64,000 bases of DNA from JADKIH01 sp031385005 (GTDB lineage: Bacteria > Bacteroidota > Bacteroidia > AKYH767-A > 2013-40CM-41-45), in the NCBI GenBank assembly GCA_031385005.1, contig JANNBB010000062.1:37388-101387 (forward strand), in the 5' to 3' direction. Shown piece by piece: positions 27,112 to 36,692 of the stretch. The notes under the pieces are model-generated. The model was given only the letters and a program-made list of their open reading frames with translations, searched no databases and was not told where the DNA came from. Every line of letters begins with the position of its first letter. Position 1 is the stretch's first letter. The translations under genes were made by a program, and so were the position numbers.

Positions 27112-27915
27112 TTAAAAAGAGCTTGCACCGACAATTAAAACCTCATCTCCAACAGCAATATTTTTTCCGATTTCTGACCTGGGAATTGAACAATTGACAG
27201 TCAGGAAGTAGGAATGTCCAAAACTCTTTAAAGTAGACCACGATGGCAATTTTTCTAGTCTGTGTTTAGAAAACGATTTAGGAAAGCCATGCAGAACTTC
27301 GCCGTTTTCCGGATTACGGGTGGGGACAACGCATCTGTCGCGGGGACTAATTCCGATAACAGTAACATCGCCAATTTTGAACTCAATTCCTTTTCCTTCA
27401 TCTGTAAATAAATGATCTTCCCAAAAAGCCGGTACACCTTCAATTTCTATTGTAGCCCGAAATCGTTTGCGTGTTTCTTCCAAATCCATATCAGAATACC
27501 ATTTAGAAACTTCCTCCAAGCTGGAAGTAGATAAAACAGTCAACCCTGCCATATCAGGTATGTCCATGAAGCGTCCTGTTGAATTGCGTTCGAACCTGAC
27601 AGGCATGTTGAAGTGTGCTGAAAGATAATTTTCGATGGCTTTTTTCTCCTTTAATAAATGAAAGGAATTTGCAGCTGATTCATTCTGCTTGCGAAATGAA
27701 ACAATGTTATTTTCAATATCAAAATTAGTACGTAAGGAATGTACAAGTGAATTTGTTTTACCGATTATAAAATCACCCATTTCATCAAATAGGGCGAACT
27801 CCCTGTCGTGCATTAAGCATCCGCCTTCAATAATCACGGCCTTCTTAAGAGAGATTCCATCCAGCGATTTTATCGGATAAATAGTAATTCTGCTGAGAAC
27901 CGCTTTGTTTTTCAT
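27112..27915 (-). CDS. MOSC domain protein with N-terminal beta-barrel
   Basis: A 267-aa protein with the MOSC N-terminal beta-barrel (about 1-105, IYPIKSLDGISLKKAVI) and a C-terminal MOSC domain with the conserved Cys in SPRDRCVVPTRNPENG. Family members of the MOSC-N type take part in molybdenum-cofactor sulfur chemistry or reduce N-hydroxylated compounds (YcbX, mARC). Length is normal. ATG at 27915. Single gene. Confidence 0.88.
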   Translation of the reverse strand: MKNKAVLSRITIYPIKSLDGISLKKAVIIEGGCLMHDREFALFDEMGDFIIGKTNSLVHSLRTNFDIENNIVSFRKQNESAANSFHLLKEKKAIENYLSAHFNMPVRFERNSTGRFMDIPDMAGLTVLSTSSLEEVSKWYSDMDLEETRKRFRATIEIEGVPAFWEDHLFTDEGKGIEFKIGDVTVIGISPRDRCVVPTRNPENGEVLHGFPKSFSKHRLEKLPSWSTLKSFGHSYFLTVNCSIPRSEIGKNIAVGDEVLIVGASSF

Positions 27916-28012
27916 GAAGAGTTTTAAAGATTGATGGTAGTAATTTTGTAAATGAATAAAATCTAAAAGTAATCTTTATTTTTTTATTCGATCCACTTAA
28001 AATTATACAACA

Positions 28013-31000
28013 TCAATAACCAATAATTTTCTTAATGATATTTCCTGTTTTAGATTTTACATGAACAAAATAAATTCCCGATCCCGTTCCGGGTATAGAA
28101 AATGTATGAATGTGTTCTCTTTCAGGAATTGTAATAGATTGATTGAATACGATTCGTCCGGTGGCATCAAAAACAATAACTTCTGTTTCTTCTGCAATCA
28201 TATTTAAGAATCCTATATTAAATTCGTGATCATAAAACGGATTAGGGAATATGGAGACATTAAAGTCCTTATGTAATACAGGATTTCCTGTATGGATATA
28301 ATTGAAAGTGGCTATTTCACTACAACCCGTTGTTGTATCTGTAACGATTACAGAATATATAGCATTGAAAGTTGGCGAACAAGTGTCTCCCGTACAATTT
28401 GTCGGAGAGCCATTGATTAACCAGGAATATGAAAAGGCATTATTAAATGTGTCGCAAATTAATAATCCATTATCCTCTATAATTTGGGGTTGAATACTAA
28501 TTACGCTTAGTGTTAAAGAGTCATTTGCCATACAACCATTCGTATCGGTAATTTGAACGCTATATATGTTGGCTGTATTTACATTAATGCATTCAACCAC
28601 CCCGCCATTGGACCATAAATAAGATGCAAAGCCGGGAGTAGCACACCAGTTTGATAGTGAACCTGAACAAATGGTTGTTTGTCCGCTTATCGAAACGACA
28701 GGTGGGGCATTAAATGTAAGATTGTAAAAACTATTGGCTACACAACCAACCTGGTCATGTACGGTTACAGAGTAATTTCCGGCATTGTTTACTGACACAC
28801 AAGGTGTCGTATCTCCGGTACTCCATGTGTAACTTTCATATCCTGAAGGAACACAAAGTTCTGCAGCAGTACCTGTACAGCCGGATGCCGGACCCGTAAT
28901 ATCAACGTTGAAAGACGAGGAAAATACAACGGCCTGCGAGGCACTTGCGGTGCAGCCATGTATGTCGGAAACAGTTACAGTGAAAACACCATTGCTGTTT
29001 ATATTTATACATTCGCTCGTTTGCCCATTCGACCAGAAATAGGAATTTGCTCCCTGAGTGGCACAGAGTGGAACAACAGTTCCGGTGCAAGCGGATGATG
29101 GTCCTGAAATGGATGCATTAAGTGGTGTATAAATGGTAAGCCCTTTCGAAGCACTTCGGGTACATCCGGTTGAGATATTGGTGGCGATTACCGTATAGGT
29201 TCCGGATACTGTCGGACTAATACAAGCTGTTGTTGCTCCATTTAACCACTGATAAGTATAATTCCCATTACTTGCACACAATTGTGTATTGGAGCCACTG
29301 CAAGCTGTAGAAGGCCCGGTTATATTCATGGCAAAGGGCGGATAAACTGTAAGCGCATGTGAAGATGAACTGGTACATCCTGCCGAAGAAGTTACAGTCA
29401 CGGAATAATTTCCGCTGGCTGAAGTCGAGATGCAGCTATTTGTCGCACCATTAGACCATAAGTAGAAAGCACTTCCCGCTGTTGAACACAGTTGTGCAGG
29501 AGTAGAATTACAACTTGAAGCAGGACCCGTTATTGTTGAAGATGGAATCGGGTTTATTGTAAAATTTACATTGTCACTTGCCGTGCATCCATTTCCATCA
29601 GTTACAATTACTGCATAATTTCCGGTTGAAGCCGGAGAGATACAATTCGTAGTCCCGCCACTCGACCAATTATAATTTGAAAAACCTGTTGGTGTACACA
29701 ATTGTGCACTTGTGCCTGCACATTTTGAAGAAGGGCCTGAAATAACAACACTTGCCGGAGAAAAAATCGTTATCGTTTTAGATGCACTTCCTGTACAACC
29801 GAACGCATCTGTTACTGTTGCAGTATAAGTCCCTGTTGAGTTCGGAGAAATACAGTTTACTGTATCACCTGTTGTCCAGGAATATTGATTGAATCCTCCT
29901 GACACACACAATTGAGGATTGGTACCCGGACATGCGCTGGAAGGCCCACTCACACTTATTATAGGAGACGAGTTTACGGTAATGCCTCTATTGGCGGATG
30001 CCGTACAACCGTTCGCATCTGTTACTGTAACAAAATAAGTTGAAGTAGAAGCAGGGGTAATGCAGTTAGTCGTTCCTCCTGTTGACCAGGAATAACTTGA
30101 ATATCCGGAAGCCACACAAAGTTGTTCACTTCCACCGCTGCATTTGGAAGGCGGTCCGGTTACGGTAATCGAAGGAGAAGCGAAAATTGTTATGGCATAT
30201 GAATCAGATGCCGTACATCCATTTGAAGAGGAAACTGTAACCGTATAGGTTCCGGTTATTGCCGGATTCGTGCATCGTGTTGTACTACCATTCGACCAGC
30301 TATAAGTTGTAAATCCATTTGGTACACACAATTGCGGATTATTTCCTGTACACCCAGTAGAGGGCCCGGTTATCGTTACTGATGGCGAACTGTTAACTGT
30401 AAAACTATGTGAATCTGTAGCAGTGCATCCATCGGCGTCTGTGACTGTAACAGTATATGTAGCGGTTGAATTTACGTTAATGCAGGATGACATGCTTCCT
30501 CCATTCCATGAATAAGTTGAAAATCCGGGTGTTGCACATAATTGTTCAGGAACTGCTGTACATCCTGTTGTTGAACCGGTTATCGTCACACTTGCGGAGC
30601 AATTTACAAAAGCGCAAATGTTAAAAGTACCTGTTTCATCGTTGCCTACATCCCATAAACGAATCCATATTTCGCTTCCGGGCGTCATACCTGATAAGGA
30701 GGTATATGGCATTGCAGAAGCACCCGGACTACCACCTGCAACACAGGAGTGAAATGTAAGTGTAGAGCAATTGCTTCCCGTATAGATAGCCATTCCCATA
30801 TCTGCGAGTGTTCCGGGCTGAGTTTGAATAATCAGTGTACCGTTTGCTCCAATTAATGCCGTGTACCAAATATCACCATTACTATTTCCTCCATCACAAG
30901 TAGCATCTGTAATTGCGGAATTTGTTGCTCCACTATTTGATTCTAAAATTGGACTGCAAGTTGTACCTACCGTCAATGGAAAGGCCGAGCAAGGATCGTC

Positions 31001-31069
31001 TGGAATTACTGCAAATGCATTTTGTTGCAGAATGAAGAATAGGAAAAGGAAATAGTTAACTTTTTTCAT
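28013..31069 (-). CDS. Giant secreted repeat protein (PKD/Ig-like) with T9SS domain
   Basis: A 1018-aa secreted protein. Signal peptide at residues 1-20 (ending AFA). An N-terminal jelly-roll-like domain of about 135 residues precedes ten repeats of about 70 residues. Each repeat carries a SGPSxxCxG opening, a QLC, a YxWSxGxTxxCI core and a TVTDxxGCTAS close, so four Cys per repeat. A degenerate eleventh repeat comes next. The last 85 residues are a type IX sorting domain with FPNPFYDHEFNIGF and ending GNIIKKIIGY. Probably a surface adhesin or matrix protein similar in build to SprB-type proteins. Confidence 0.85.
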   Translation of the reverse strand: MKKVNYFLFLFFILQQNAFAVIPDDPCSAFPLTVGTTCSPILESNSGATNSAITDATCDGGNSNGDIWYTALIGANGTLIIQTQPGTLADMGMAIYTGSNCSTLTFHSCVAGGSPGASAMPYTSLSGMTPGSEIWIRLWDVGNDETGTFNICAFVNCSASVTITGSTTGCTAVPEQLCATPGFSTYSWNGGSMSSCINVNSTATYTVTVTDADGCTATDSHSFTVNSSPSVTITGPSTGCTGNNPQLCVPNGFTTYSWSNGSTTRCTNPAITGTYTVTVSSSNGCTASDSYAITIFASPSITVTGPPSKCSGGSEQLCVASGYSSYSWSTGGTTNCITPASTSTYFVTVTDANGCTASANRGITVNSSPIISVSGPSSACPGTNPQLCVSGGFNQYSWTTGDTVNCISPNSTGTYTATVTDAFGCTGSASKTITIFSPASVVISGPSSKCAGTSAQLCTPTGFSNYNWSSGGTTNCISPASTGNYAVIVTDGNGCTASDNVNFTINPIPSSTITGPASSCNSTPAQLCSTAGSAFYLWSNGATNSCISTSASGNYSVTVTSSAGCTSSSSHALTVYPPFAMNITGPSTACSGSNTQLCASNGNYTYQWLNGATTACISPTVSGTYTVIATNISTGCTRSASKGLTIYTPLNASISGPSSACTGTVVPLCATQGANSYFWSNGQTSECININSNGVFTVTVSDIHGCTASASQAVVFSSSFNVDITGPASGCTGTAAELCVPSGYESYTWSTGDTTPCVSVNNAGNYSVTVHDQVGCVANSFYNLTFNAPPVVSISGQTTICSGSLSNWCATPGFASYLWSNGGVVECINVNTANIYSVQITDTNGCMANDSLTLSVISIQPQIIEDNGLLICDTFNNAFSYSWLINGSPTNCTGDTCSPTFNAIYSVIVTDTTTGCSEIATFNYIHTGNPVLHKDFNVSIFPNPFYDHEFNIGFLNMIAEETEVIVFDATGRIVFNQSITIPEREHIHTFSIPGTGSGIYFVHVKSKTGNIIKKIIGY

Positions 31070-31172
31070 CTATAAAACTTTTTTAATTCGTTAATGCATT
31101 AATTGGGGTGTTAATGAGTAAGCTAATGAATTATCGAATTAGCTAATTTACTACATTTATATTAAATCTTTC

Positions 31173-31206
31173 AAAAAAAAAGCCCTCTGTTAGGAGAGCT
31201 TTTTTC
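31173..31206 (-). terminator. Intrinsic terminator after yqgE
   Basis: A hairpin with an AAAAAAGC ... GCTTTTTT base and a few further pairs to GTTA lies just beyond the stop of the minus-strand yqgE gene. A run of T follows on that strand. The A run on the other side makes it potentially bidirectional. Confidence 0.7.
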
Positions 31207-31213
31207 ATTTTAA

Positions 31214-31783
31214 TTAGTTTAAACTGGGATCTTCCGGAAAGTTAGCCAGTATAGCGTATTGGCTACCCATAGTCCTTAATACTTCTCCCCAAAGATCTTC
31301 AGGAGCTTCGGTGAAAGCAATGTCTTTTTTGCAATTCGATACAATCCAGGTATGTCCTTTCAATTCATCATTTAATTGTTTGGGTTCCCAGCCGCTATAA
31401 CCGGCAAAGAATCGAATGTCGTTTTTTGAAACCTGATTGGTATCAATCAATAGTTTTAATGTTTCCAAATCTCCACCCCAAAAAATTCCTTTCAGAATTT
31501 CTTTACTACCTTCCAGCTTTGTGCCTAGTGTGTGCAAAAAGTGAATGGTGTCTGTTTGAACCGGTCCGCCAAAATACAAGGGAACATCGAAAGGAGGGAA
31601 GTCCTCTAATGCATCATTCAGCCGCAGATCAGTGGGTTTGTTTAAGATAAATCCTACTGTTCCTTCTTCACTGTGTTCTCCCAATAAAATGACAGAACGC
31701 TTAAAATAGGAATCGAGTAAAAATGGTTCGGAGACGAGAATGCGTCCCACTTCGGGGTCTAAGTAAACGTTTCTTTTTCTCAT
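31214..31783 (-). CDS. YqgE/AlgH family protein
   Basis: A 189-aa protein of the YqgE/AlgH (DUF179, UPF0301) family. Motifs: GRILVSEPFLLDSYFKRSVI at the start, GFILNKPT, LYFGGPVQTD and FFAGYSGWEPKQL. The function is not established. Divergently arranged with pdxH (365 bp apart), a neighbourhood seen in other Bacteroidota. ATG at 31783. Confidence 0.9.
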   Translation of the reverse strand: MRKRNVYLDPEVGRILVSEPFLLDSYFKRSVILLGEHSEEGTVGFILNKPTDLRLNDALEDFPPFDVPLYFGGPVQTDTIHFLHTLGTKLEGSKEILKGIFWGGDLETLKLLIDTNQVSKNDIRFFAGYSGWEPKQLNDELKGHTWIVSNCKKDIAFTEAPEDLWGEVLRTMGSQYAILANFPEDPSLN

Positions 31784-32148
31784 GTTTTATGTTTAGTTTG
31801 TTAAGTGTTCAATAATTGTGTTACATTTCTATAGCTGTTTATGAGTTCTTTTACCACATTATCAAACAGGGGTTCATTTACTTTATCTTAAAAACTTACA
31901 TAGAATATTTACGAAAGAATATAGCTATAAGGTTTTTTTAGTTTTTAATTAAATAAATACATGAAATCCAAGTCAATTTTTCGACTTTTGTACCCTAATT
32001 GGTCACAGTTGAGTTTATTTGAGAAAAAACTGTAAGAAGAAATGTCAAAAAGCTTTATACAATTACAATGTAGTATTGAGCTAAGAGTTTTAGATCAATT
32101 ATTTAACTTTCAGAAAAATTATTTCCTTCACAAAATAAAATCATATTT
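31784..32148. other. Divergent intergenic region between yqgE and pdxH
   Basis: 365 bp of AT-rich DNA that must hold promoters for both flanking genes. No exact TAnnTTTG box was found on either strand; a CGACTTTTGTACC stretch at about 31981 is only loosely similar. No other feature. Confidence 0.45.
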
Positions 32149-32799
32149 ATGTCCATAAAAAAAGCGATTAAAAACCTTCGATATGAATTTGAAGCCGGAG
32201 TTTTAACAGAAGACAAGGTTTCGTCGAGCCCGTTTAAGCAATTTGAGAAATGGATGTCGGAAGTCATCAAATCCGGCAATACCGAACCCAATGCTGTTAC
32301 GTTGGCAACCGCCTCTAAAAATGGTGATGTAGATGCAAGAATTGTTTTGCTCCGCGACTTTGATTCTAAAGGTTTTACGTTTTTCACCAATTATCTTAGC
32401 ATAAAAGGAAGAGAAATTCGTCAGAATAAAAAGATATGCATGAATTTCTTCTGGCCCGAATTACAACGTCAGGTTCGAATTAAAGGAATAGCAGAAAAAG
32501 TATCTGATCGTGCTTCCAATGCATACTTCCATTCCCGTCCGGTAGATAGCCGGATTGGTGCATGGGCATCCAGCCAAAGTGAAAAATTAGAAAGCAGAAA
32601 GGTGTTAGAAGAAAGATTTAAAAAATATGAAAAAGAATTTGACGGTAAAAAAATTCCTCGCCCGCCACATTGGGGTGGATATTGCCTTAAACCTTCTTAC
32701 TTCGAATTTTGGCAAGGTCGCACCAATCGACTCCATGACAGAATCGTTTTTGAAAAGACAAAAAACGGGAAATGGGTACTTTCACGTTTAAATCCCTAA
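32149..32799 (+). CDS. pdxH: Pyridoxamine 5'-phosphate oxidase
   Basis: A 216-aa FMN-dependent oxidase converting pyridoxine or pyridoxamine phosphate to pyridoxal phosphate. Motifs: DARIVLLRDFDSKGFTFFTN, CMNFFWPELQRQVRIKG and the C-terminal GGYCLKPSYFEFWQGRTNRL. The typical C-terminal R(L)NP end is present. ATG at 32149. Single gene, followed by a phosphoesterase gene after 25 bp. Confidence 0.95.
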   Translation: MSIKKAIKNLRYEFEAGVLTEDKVSSSPFKQFEKWMSEVIKSGNTEPNAVTLATASKNGDVDARIVLLRDFDSKGFTFFTNYLSIKGREIRQNKKICMNFFWPELQRQVRIKGIAEKVSDRASNAYFHSRPVDSRIGAWASSQSEKLESRKVLEERFKKYEKEFDGKKIPRPPHWGGYCLKPSYFEFWQGRTNRLHDRIVFEKTKNGKWVLSRLNP

Positions 32800-32824
32800 C
32801 TTTTTTAATTAACGAATTAACGAA

Positions 32825-34078
32825 TTGAACTCCCGTCTCCTCATCGCCATCCTTCTTCTTCTTGCAGTTGACTTCTATGTTTTTCAAGGGGTAAAAGTTC
32901 TTATTCAGAATAAGGCAGTTTCCATGCAACGCACTATTAATATTATTTACTGGAGTATAACTGTTATTTGTCTGGCCACGATTTTTATCGGACAATTTTA
33001 CGACTGGCATTTATGGCCGAAAATGTTGCGAACATATTTGTTTGCTACCATAGTGATCATCTATCTCTCAAAAATAATCGTATTGTTGTTTTTAGTTATC
33101 GACGATATTATTCGGATTTTCCGATTCCTTTTTGGTTGGGTAGGTTCCATGTTTGCTTCCGGAGAAAGTGTGAACGAATCTTTACGCGTTTCAAGACTTG
33201 ATTTTCTTGTGAAAACCGGATTTATCCTTGGATCTATTCCTTTCTTCTCGATGTTTTATGGAATGGTCAATGGTGCCTATAATTTCCGGGTAAGAAATCT
33301 GGCCATGAAATTTCCAAAGCTTCCCGATGCTTTTCACGGAATTAAAATTGTGCAGATTTCTGATCTGCATACAGGCAGTTTTATGGGAACGGAGCAGCTT
33401 TCAAAAGCAGTTGATCTGATACTACAACAGAAGCCCGATATCATATTTTTTACCGGGGATCTCGTAAATGATTTGCATACAGAAGCGCTTGAATTCAGAG
33501 AAGTATTAAAACGTTTACAAGCACCTCTGGGAACTTTTTCAATTTTAGGTAATCATGATTACGGTGATTATTATAAGTGGCCTGATGCGATTTCGAAGGA
33601 AGAAAATCTGAGTAAACTCAAATCATTTCACGGTGAAGTAGGATGGAATCTGTTGTTAAACGAACATGTTTATATCGAAAAGGGAGATCAGAAAATCGGA
33701 TTAATCGGTGTTGAAAATATCAGCGCAAGGAGAAACTTCTCCAGTTATGGAAGTCTGTCAGCAGCTACAGAAAATTATCAGGTGCAAGGCGTAAACATCC
33801 TTTTATCGCACGATCCTTCACATTGGGAAGCGGAAGTGACAGATAAATATAAGTACATCGATTTAACACTGGCAGGACACACGCATGGTTTTCAATTTGG
33901 AGTTGATATACCCGGATTTAAATGGAGTCCTGTACAATACGTTTATAAGCAATGGGCTGATTTATATACAGAGGGAGATCAGTTTTTATATGTCAATCGT
34001 GGACTCGGATTTATCGGCTATCCGGGAAGAGTTGGTATATTACCGGAGATTACCGTTTTTGAATTACTAAAAACCTGA
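32825..34078 (+). CDS. Membrane-anchored metallophosphoesterase (YkuE-like)
   Basis: A 417-aa protein with four predicted TM segments (about residues 4-24, 40-60, 64-88, 131-152). A calcineurin-like catalytic domain follows, with ISDLHTGS, TGDLVND, LGNHDYGDYYKW, LLSHDPSHW and AGHTHGFQFG. It is predicted to act outside the membrane on a phosphoester. Starts with TTG at 32825; no ATG allows the first TM to be kept. Separated from the methyltransferase gene by one base, so the two are probably co-transcribed. Confidence 0.85.
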   Translation: MNSRLLIAILLLLAVDFYVFQGVKVLIQNKAVSMQRTINIIYWSITVICLATIFIGQFYDWHLWPKMLRTYLFATIVIIYLSKIIVLLFLVIDDIIRIFRFLFGWVGSMFASGESVNESLRVSRLDFLVKTGFILGSIPFFSMFYGMVNGAYNFRVRNLAMKFPKLPDAFHGIKIVQISDLHTGSFMGTEQLSKAVDLILQQKPDIIFFTGDLVNDLHTEALEFREVLKRLQAPLGTFSILGNHDYGDYYKWPDAISKEENLSKLKSFHGEVGWNLLLNEHVYIEKGDQKIGLIGVENISARRNFSSYGSLSAATENYQVQGVNILLSHDPSHWEAEVTDKYKYIDLTLAGHTHGFQFGVDIPGFKWSPVQYVYKQWADLYTEGDQFLYVNRGLGFIGYPGRVGILPEITVFELLKT

Positions 34079-34079
34079 T

Positions 34080-34844
34080 ATGCTTACTAGAAACCAGGCC
34101 AAATTGATTACTTCGTTGCAGCAAAAGAAATTCAGGAAGGAAGAGAATCTTTTTATTGCTGAAGGTGAAAAGGTAGTAACCGATCTTTTATTGTCTGAAA
34201 TCTATGTAAGGGAAATATACTGTACCGAAGAATTCGTAACAAGACAATCAAAAACTTCGGCTTTTTACGGCAAGAAAAATTTGGTGATAATTGAACAGGA
34301 GGAGTTAAGAAAAATAAGCGCTTTATCTACTCCGCAACATGTACTTGCTTTGGCAGATATTCCCGGAGAAGAAGCGGACATAAATTATGCAGGCGGACTT
34401 AAGCTCGTGCTCGACAACATTAAAGATCCGGGAAACATGGGCACGCTCATTCGTACGGCTGATTGGTTCGGTATCAATGAGGTAATTTGTTCGGAAGAAT
34501 GTGTCGATTGTTTTAATCCTAAGGTAGTGCAAGGATCAATGGGTTCACTTTTTCGCTTAAAGTTATTTAGCAGAAATCTGCAAGAACTCTTTGACTTAAA
34601 TGAGTCAAAAAATAGCCTTCCTGTTTATGGAACAGTTTTAAACGGCCGTAATATTTACGAAGAAGAGCTTTCAAAAAATGGATTTATTTTGATTGGAAAC
34701 GAATCGGTAGGAATTGAAGAAGAACATATTTCTTTCATCACGAATGCACTGACCATACCGGCTTCCCCATCAACAAAAGCCGACTCCCTGAATGCGGCAA
34801 TTGCGGCAGGGATTGTTTGTTCTGAATTTTTCAGAAGAAAATAG
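34080..34844 (+). CDS. SpoU/TrmH-type RNA methyltransferase
   Basis: A 254-aa protein with an L30e-like N-terminal domain (about 1-95) and a SPOUT domain. SPOUT motifs: LKLVLDNIKDPGNMGTLIRT, VVQGSMGSLFRL and the C-terminal IGNESVGI with IPASPSTKADSLNAAIA, which forms the trefoil knot. It transfers a methyl group to ribose in rRNA or tRNA; the exact target is not known. One base separates it from the phosphoesterase gene. Confidence 0.9.
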   Translation: MLTRNQAKLITSLQQKKFRKEENLFIAEGEKVVTDLLLSEIYVREIYCTEEFVTRQSKTSAFYGKKNLVIIEQEELRKISALSTPQHVLALADIPGEEADINYAGGLKLVLDNIKDPGNMGTLIRTADWFGINEVICSEECVDCFNPKVVQGSMGSLFRLKLFSRNLQELFDLNESKNSLPVYGTVLNGRNIYEEELSKNGFILIGNESVGIEEEHISFITNALTIPASPSTKADSLNAAIAAGIVCSEFFRRK

Positions 34845-35006
34845 TCGGCGGATCTTTTTGGCTTCCATTTTGTTGGCATTTTTCCTTCAATTCAGACGCA
34901 TTACTCACCCTTTTTTTAATAGACCCAATCGACAAAAAAATATTTATAAAATATTTGCATTTCTAAATAATAATTATTTACTTTAATCTTTCAGAGGGGA
35001 TTTACG

Positions 35007-35040
35007 AAAAAGGTGGAGCGCTTATTTGCTTCGCCTTTTT
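35007..35040. terminator. Bidirectional intrinsic terminator
   Basis: Stem AAAAAGGtGgAGC (35008-35020) with GCTtCGCCTTTTT, around a CTTATTT-like loop and flanked by A and T runs. It lies between the convergent methyltransferase and FAD enzyme genes. Confidence 0.7.
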
Positions 35041-35088
35041 CACTTTTATAGCTCCGTATTTAAAGTCGTTTTCTTTTTATTCGTGACT

Positions 35089-36660
35089 TTATAGGACTGC
35101 TTCTGCACACCTCTCTCCATCCATTGCTGCAGAAACAATTCCTCCTGCATATCCGGCTCCTTCTCCGCAAGGAAAAAGACCTTTTAATTGAGGATGTTGT
35201 AAGGTTACATGGTCTCGGGGAATTCGAACAGGTGATGAAGTGCGGGATTCAACAGCTACCAACAATGCTTCATTCGAATAATATGCTTTCATTTTTTTTC
35301 CAAATGATTTTAATGCATCATTCAATGCCAGTCCGATATCCTTTGGTAATAACACGTTTAAATCAAAAGAAGTTACTCCGGGTATATACGAACATTCGGG
35401 CAGGGTAGCGGAAACTTTCCCATCAATAAAATCGAGCATTCTTTGTGCCGGTGCTTTCAGCTTTCCTGTGCCGGCAAGAAAGGCTTGCTGTTCTGTTTCC
35501 TGCTGATATTTCATAGCAGCGAGCGGGCCGGCACTTTTAAATTTTGAATAATCGCTTTCGTTAACGGATACTACAATTCCGGAATTTGCATAAGGATTAT
35601 TTCGTTTCGATGGGGACCATCCGTTCACTACTATTTCACCCGGAGCGGTTGCTGCTGGAGCTATAATGCCACCCGGACACATGCAAAATGAATACACACC
35701 TCGTCCGTTGAATTGATGTGTAAGTGAATAGGAGGCAGGGGGTAAAAAATCACCACGCTTGTCGCAATGGTATTGAATACTGTCTATGATTTCCTGCGGA
35801 TGTTCGATGCGAACACCCATGGCGAATGGTTTGGCTTCAATGAGAATTTGACTTCCTGCCAGCAGTTCGTAAATATCACGAGCAGAATGTCCGGTTGCCA
35901 GTATAACAGAATCCGATAAAAATTCTTTTTCTTCGCCATTGATAACGTCGATGGTGTTTATTCCTTTCAGCGTTCCATTTTCAGATATGATACCTGTTAG
36001 TTTAGTATTGAAATGAATTTCTCCTCCGGCCAGTAGAATCGTTTCGCGCATTGCTTCTACGATTTTCGGAAGTTTGTTTGTTCCAATATGAGGATGAGCA
36101 TGAATGCGAATTTCTTCATCTGCACCGTGCAGAATAAAAATCTCCAGAATCCTTTGTATGTCGCCTCTTTTGTTTGATCGCGTATATAGTTTCCCGTCGC
36201 TATACGTTCCTGCACCACCTTCACCGAAACAATAATTCGAATCCGGATTGATGATTCCTTGCTTATTTATTTCTGCTAGGTCCCGTCTGCGTTGTTGTAC
36301 ATTTTTCCCCCGTTCAATAATTATCGGTTTTATTCCTCTTTCAATTAATTTCAAAGCTGCAAACATTCCTGCCGGTCCAAAGCCGACTATAATTGCCGTT
36401 CTTGAAGATGAGACATCTTTTTCGAAATTAAAATTTTCTGAAATTTTCTTTTGAGGTGCAGGTTCCTCATCAATAAAAACCAGGACAGACAGTCGAATGA
36501 CAACCTGTTTAATTGAACGTGCATCGATCGAATGCCTTAGAATCTGTATTGCTTTGATTCTGTCCTTTTTAATGCTAAGCAGTTGAGCGGCACATTGCAA
36601 CTGTTTGCCGGGATCTGCTGCCTCTTCGGGAAGAAGGACTAGCTCTAGTTGCGATTGCAT
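35089..36660 (-). CDS. FAD-dependent oxidoreductase (NAD(FAD)-utilising dehydrogenase)
   Basis: A 523-aa protein. The FAD/NAD-binding Rossmann motif GFGPAGMFAALKLIERG lies near residue 94, after an N-terminal domain of about 80 residues typical of this conserved family. Later SVILATGHSARDIYE and a C-terminal GLFPCGEGAGYAGGIVSAAMDG are also family-specific. Widely conserved in bacteria, but its substrate is not known. ATG at 36660. Confidence 0.88.
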   Translation of the reverse strand: MQSQLELVLLPEEAADPGKQLQCAAQLLSIKKDRIKAIQILRHSIDARSIKQVVIRLSVLVFIDEEPAPQKKISENFNFEKDVSSSRTAIIVGFGPAGMFAALKLIERGIKPIIIERGKNVQQRRRDLAEINKQGIINPDSNYCFGEGGAGTYSDGKLYTRSNKRGDIQRILEIFILHGADEEIRIHAHPHIGTNKLPKIVEAMRETILLAGGEIHFNTKLTGIISENGTLKGINTIDVINGEEKEFLSDSVILATGHSARDIYELLAGSQILIEAKPFAMGVRIEHPQEIIDSIQYHCDKRGDFLPPASYSLTHQFNGRGVYSFCMCPGGIIAPAATAPGEIVVNGWSPSKRNNPYANSGIVVSVNESDYSKFKSAGPLAAMKYQQETEQQAFLAGTGKLKAPAQRMLDFIDGKVSATLPECSYIPGVTSFDLNVLLPKDIGLALNDALKSFGKKMKAYYSNEALLVAVESRTSSPVRIPRDHVTLQHPQLKGLFPCGEGAGYAGGIVSAAMDGERCAEAVL

Positions 36661-36692
36661 GATTTATTAAGCTTGGGTTATCTGTAATGAAA

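Noticed and set aside
28013..31069. Regular repeats as a CRISPR array
   Set aside because: The repeats are about 210 bp long, coding, and diverged in sequence, not short identical repeats with unique spacers.
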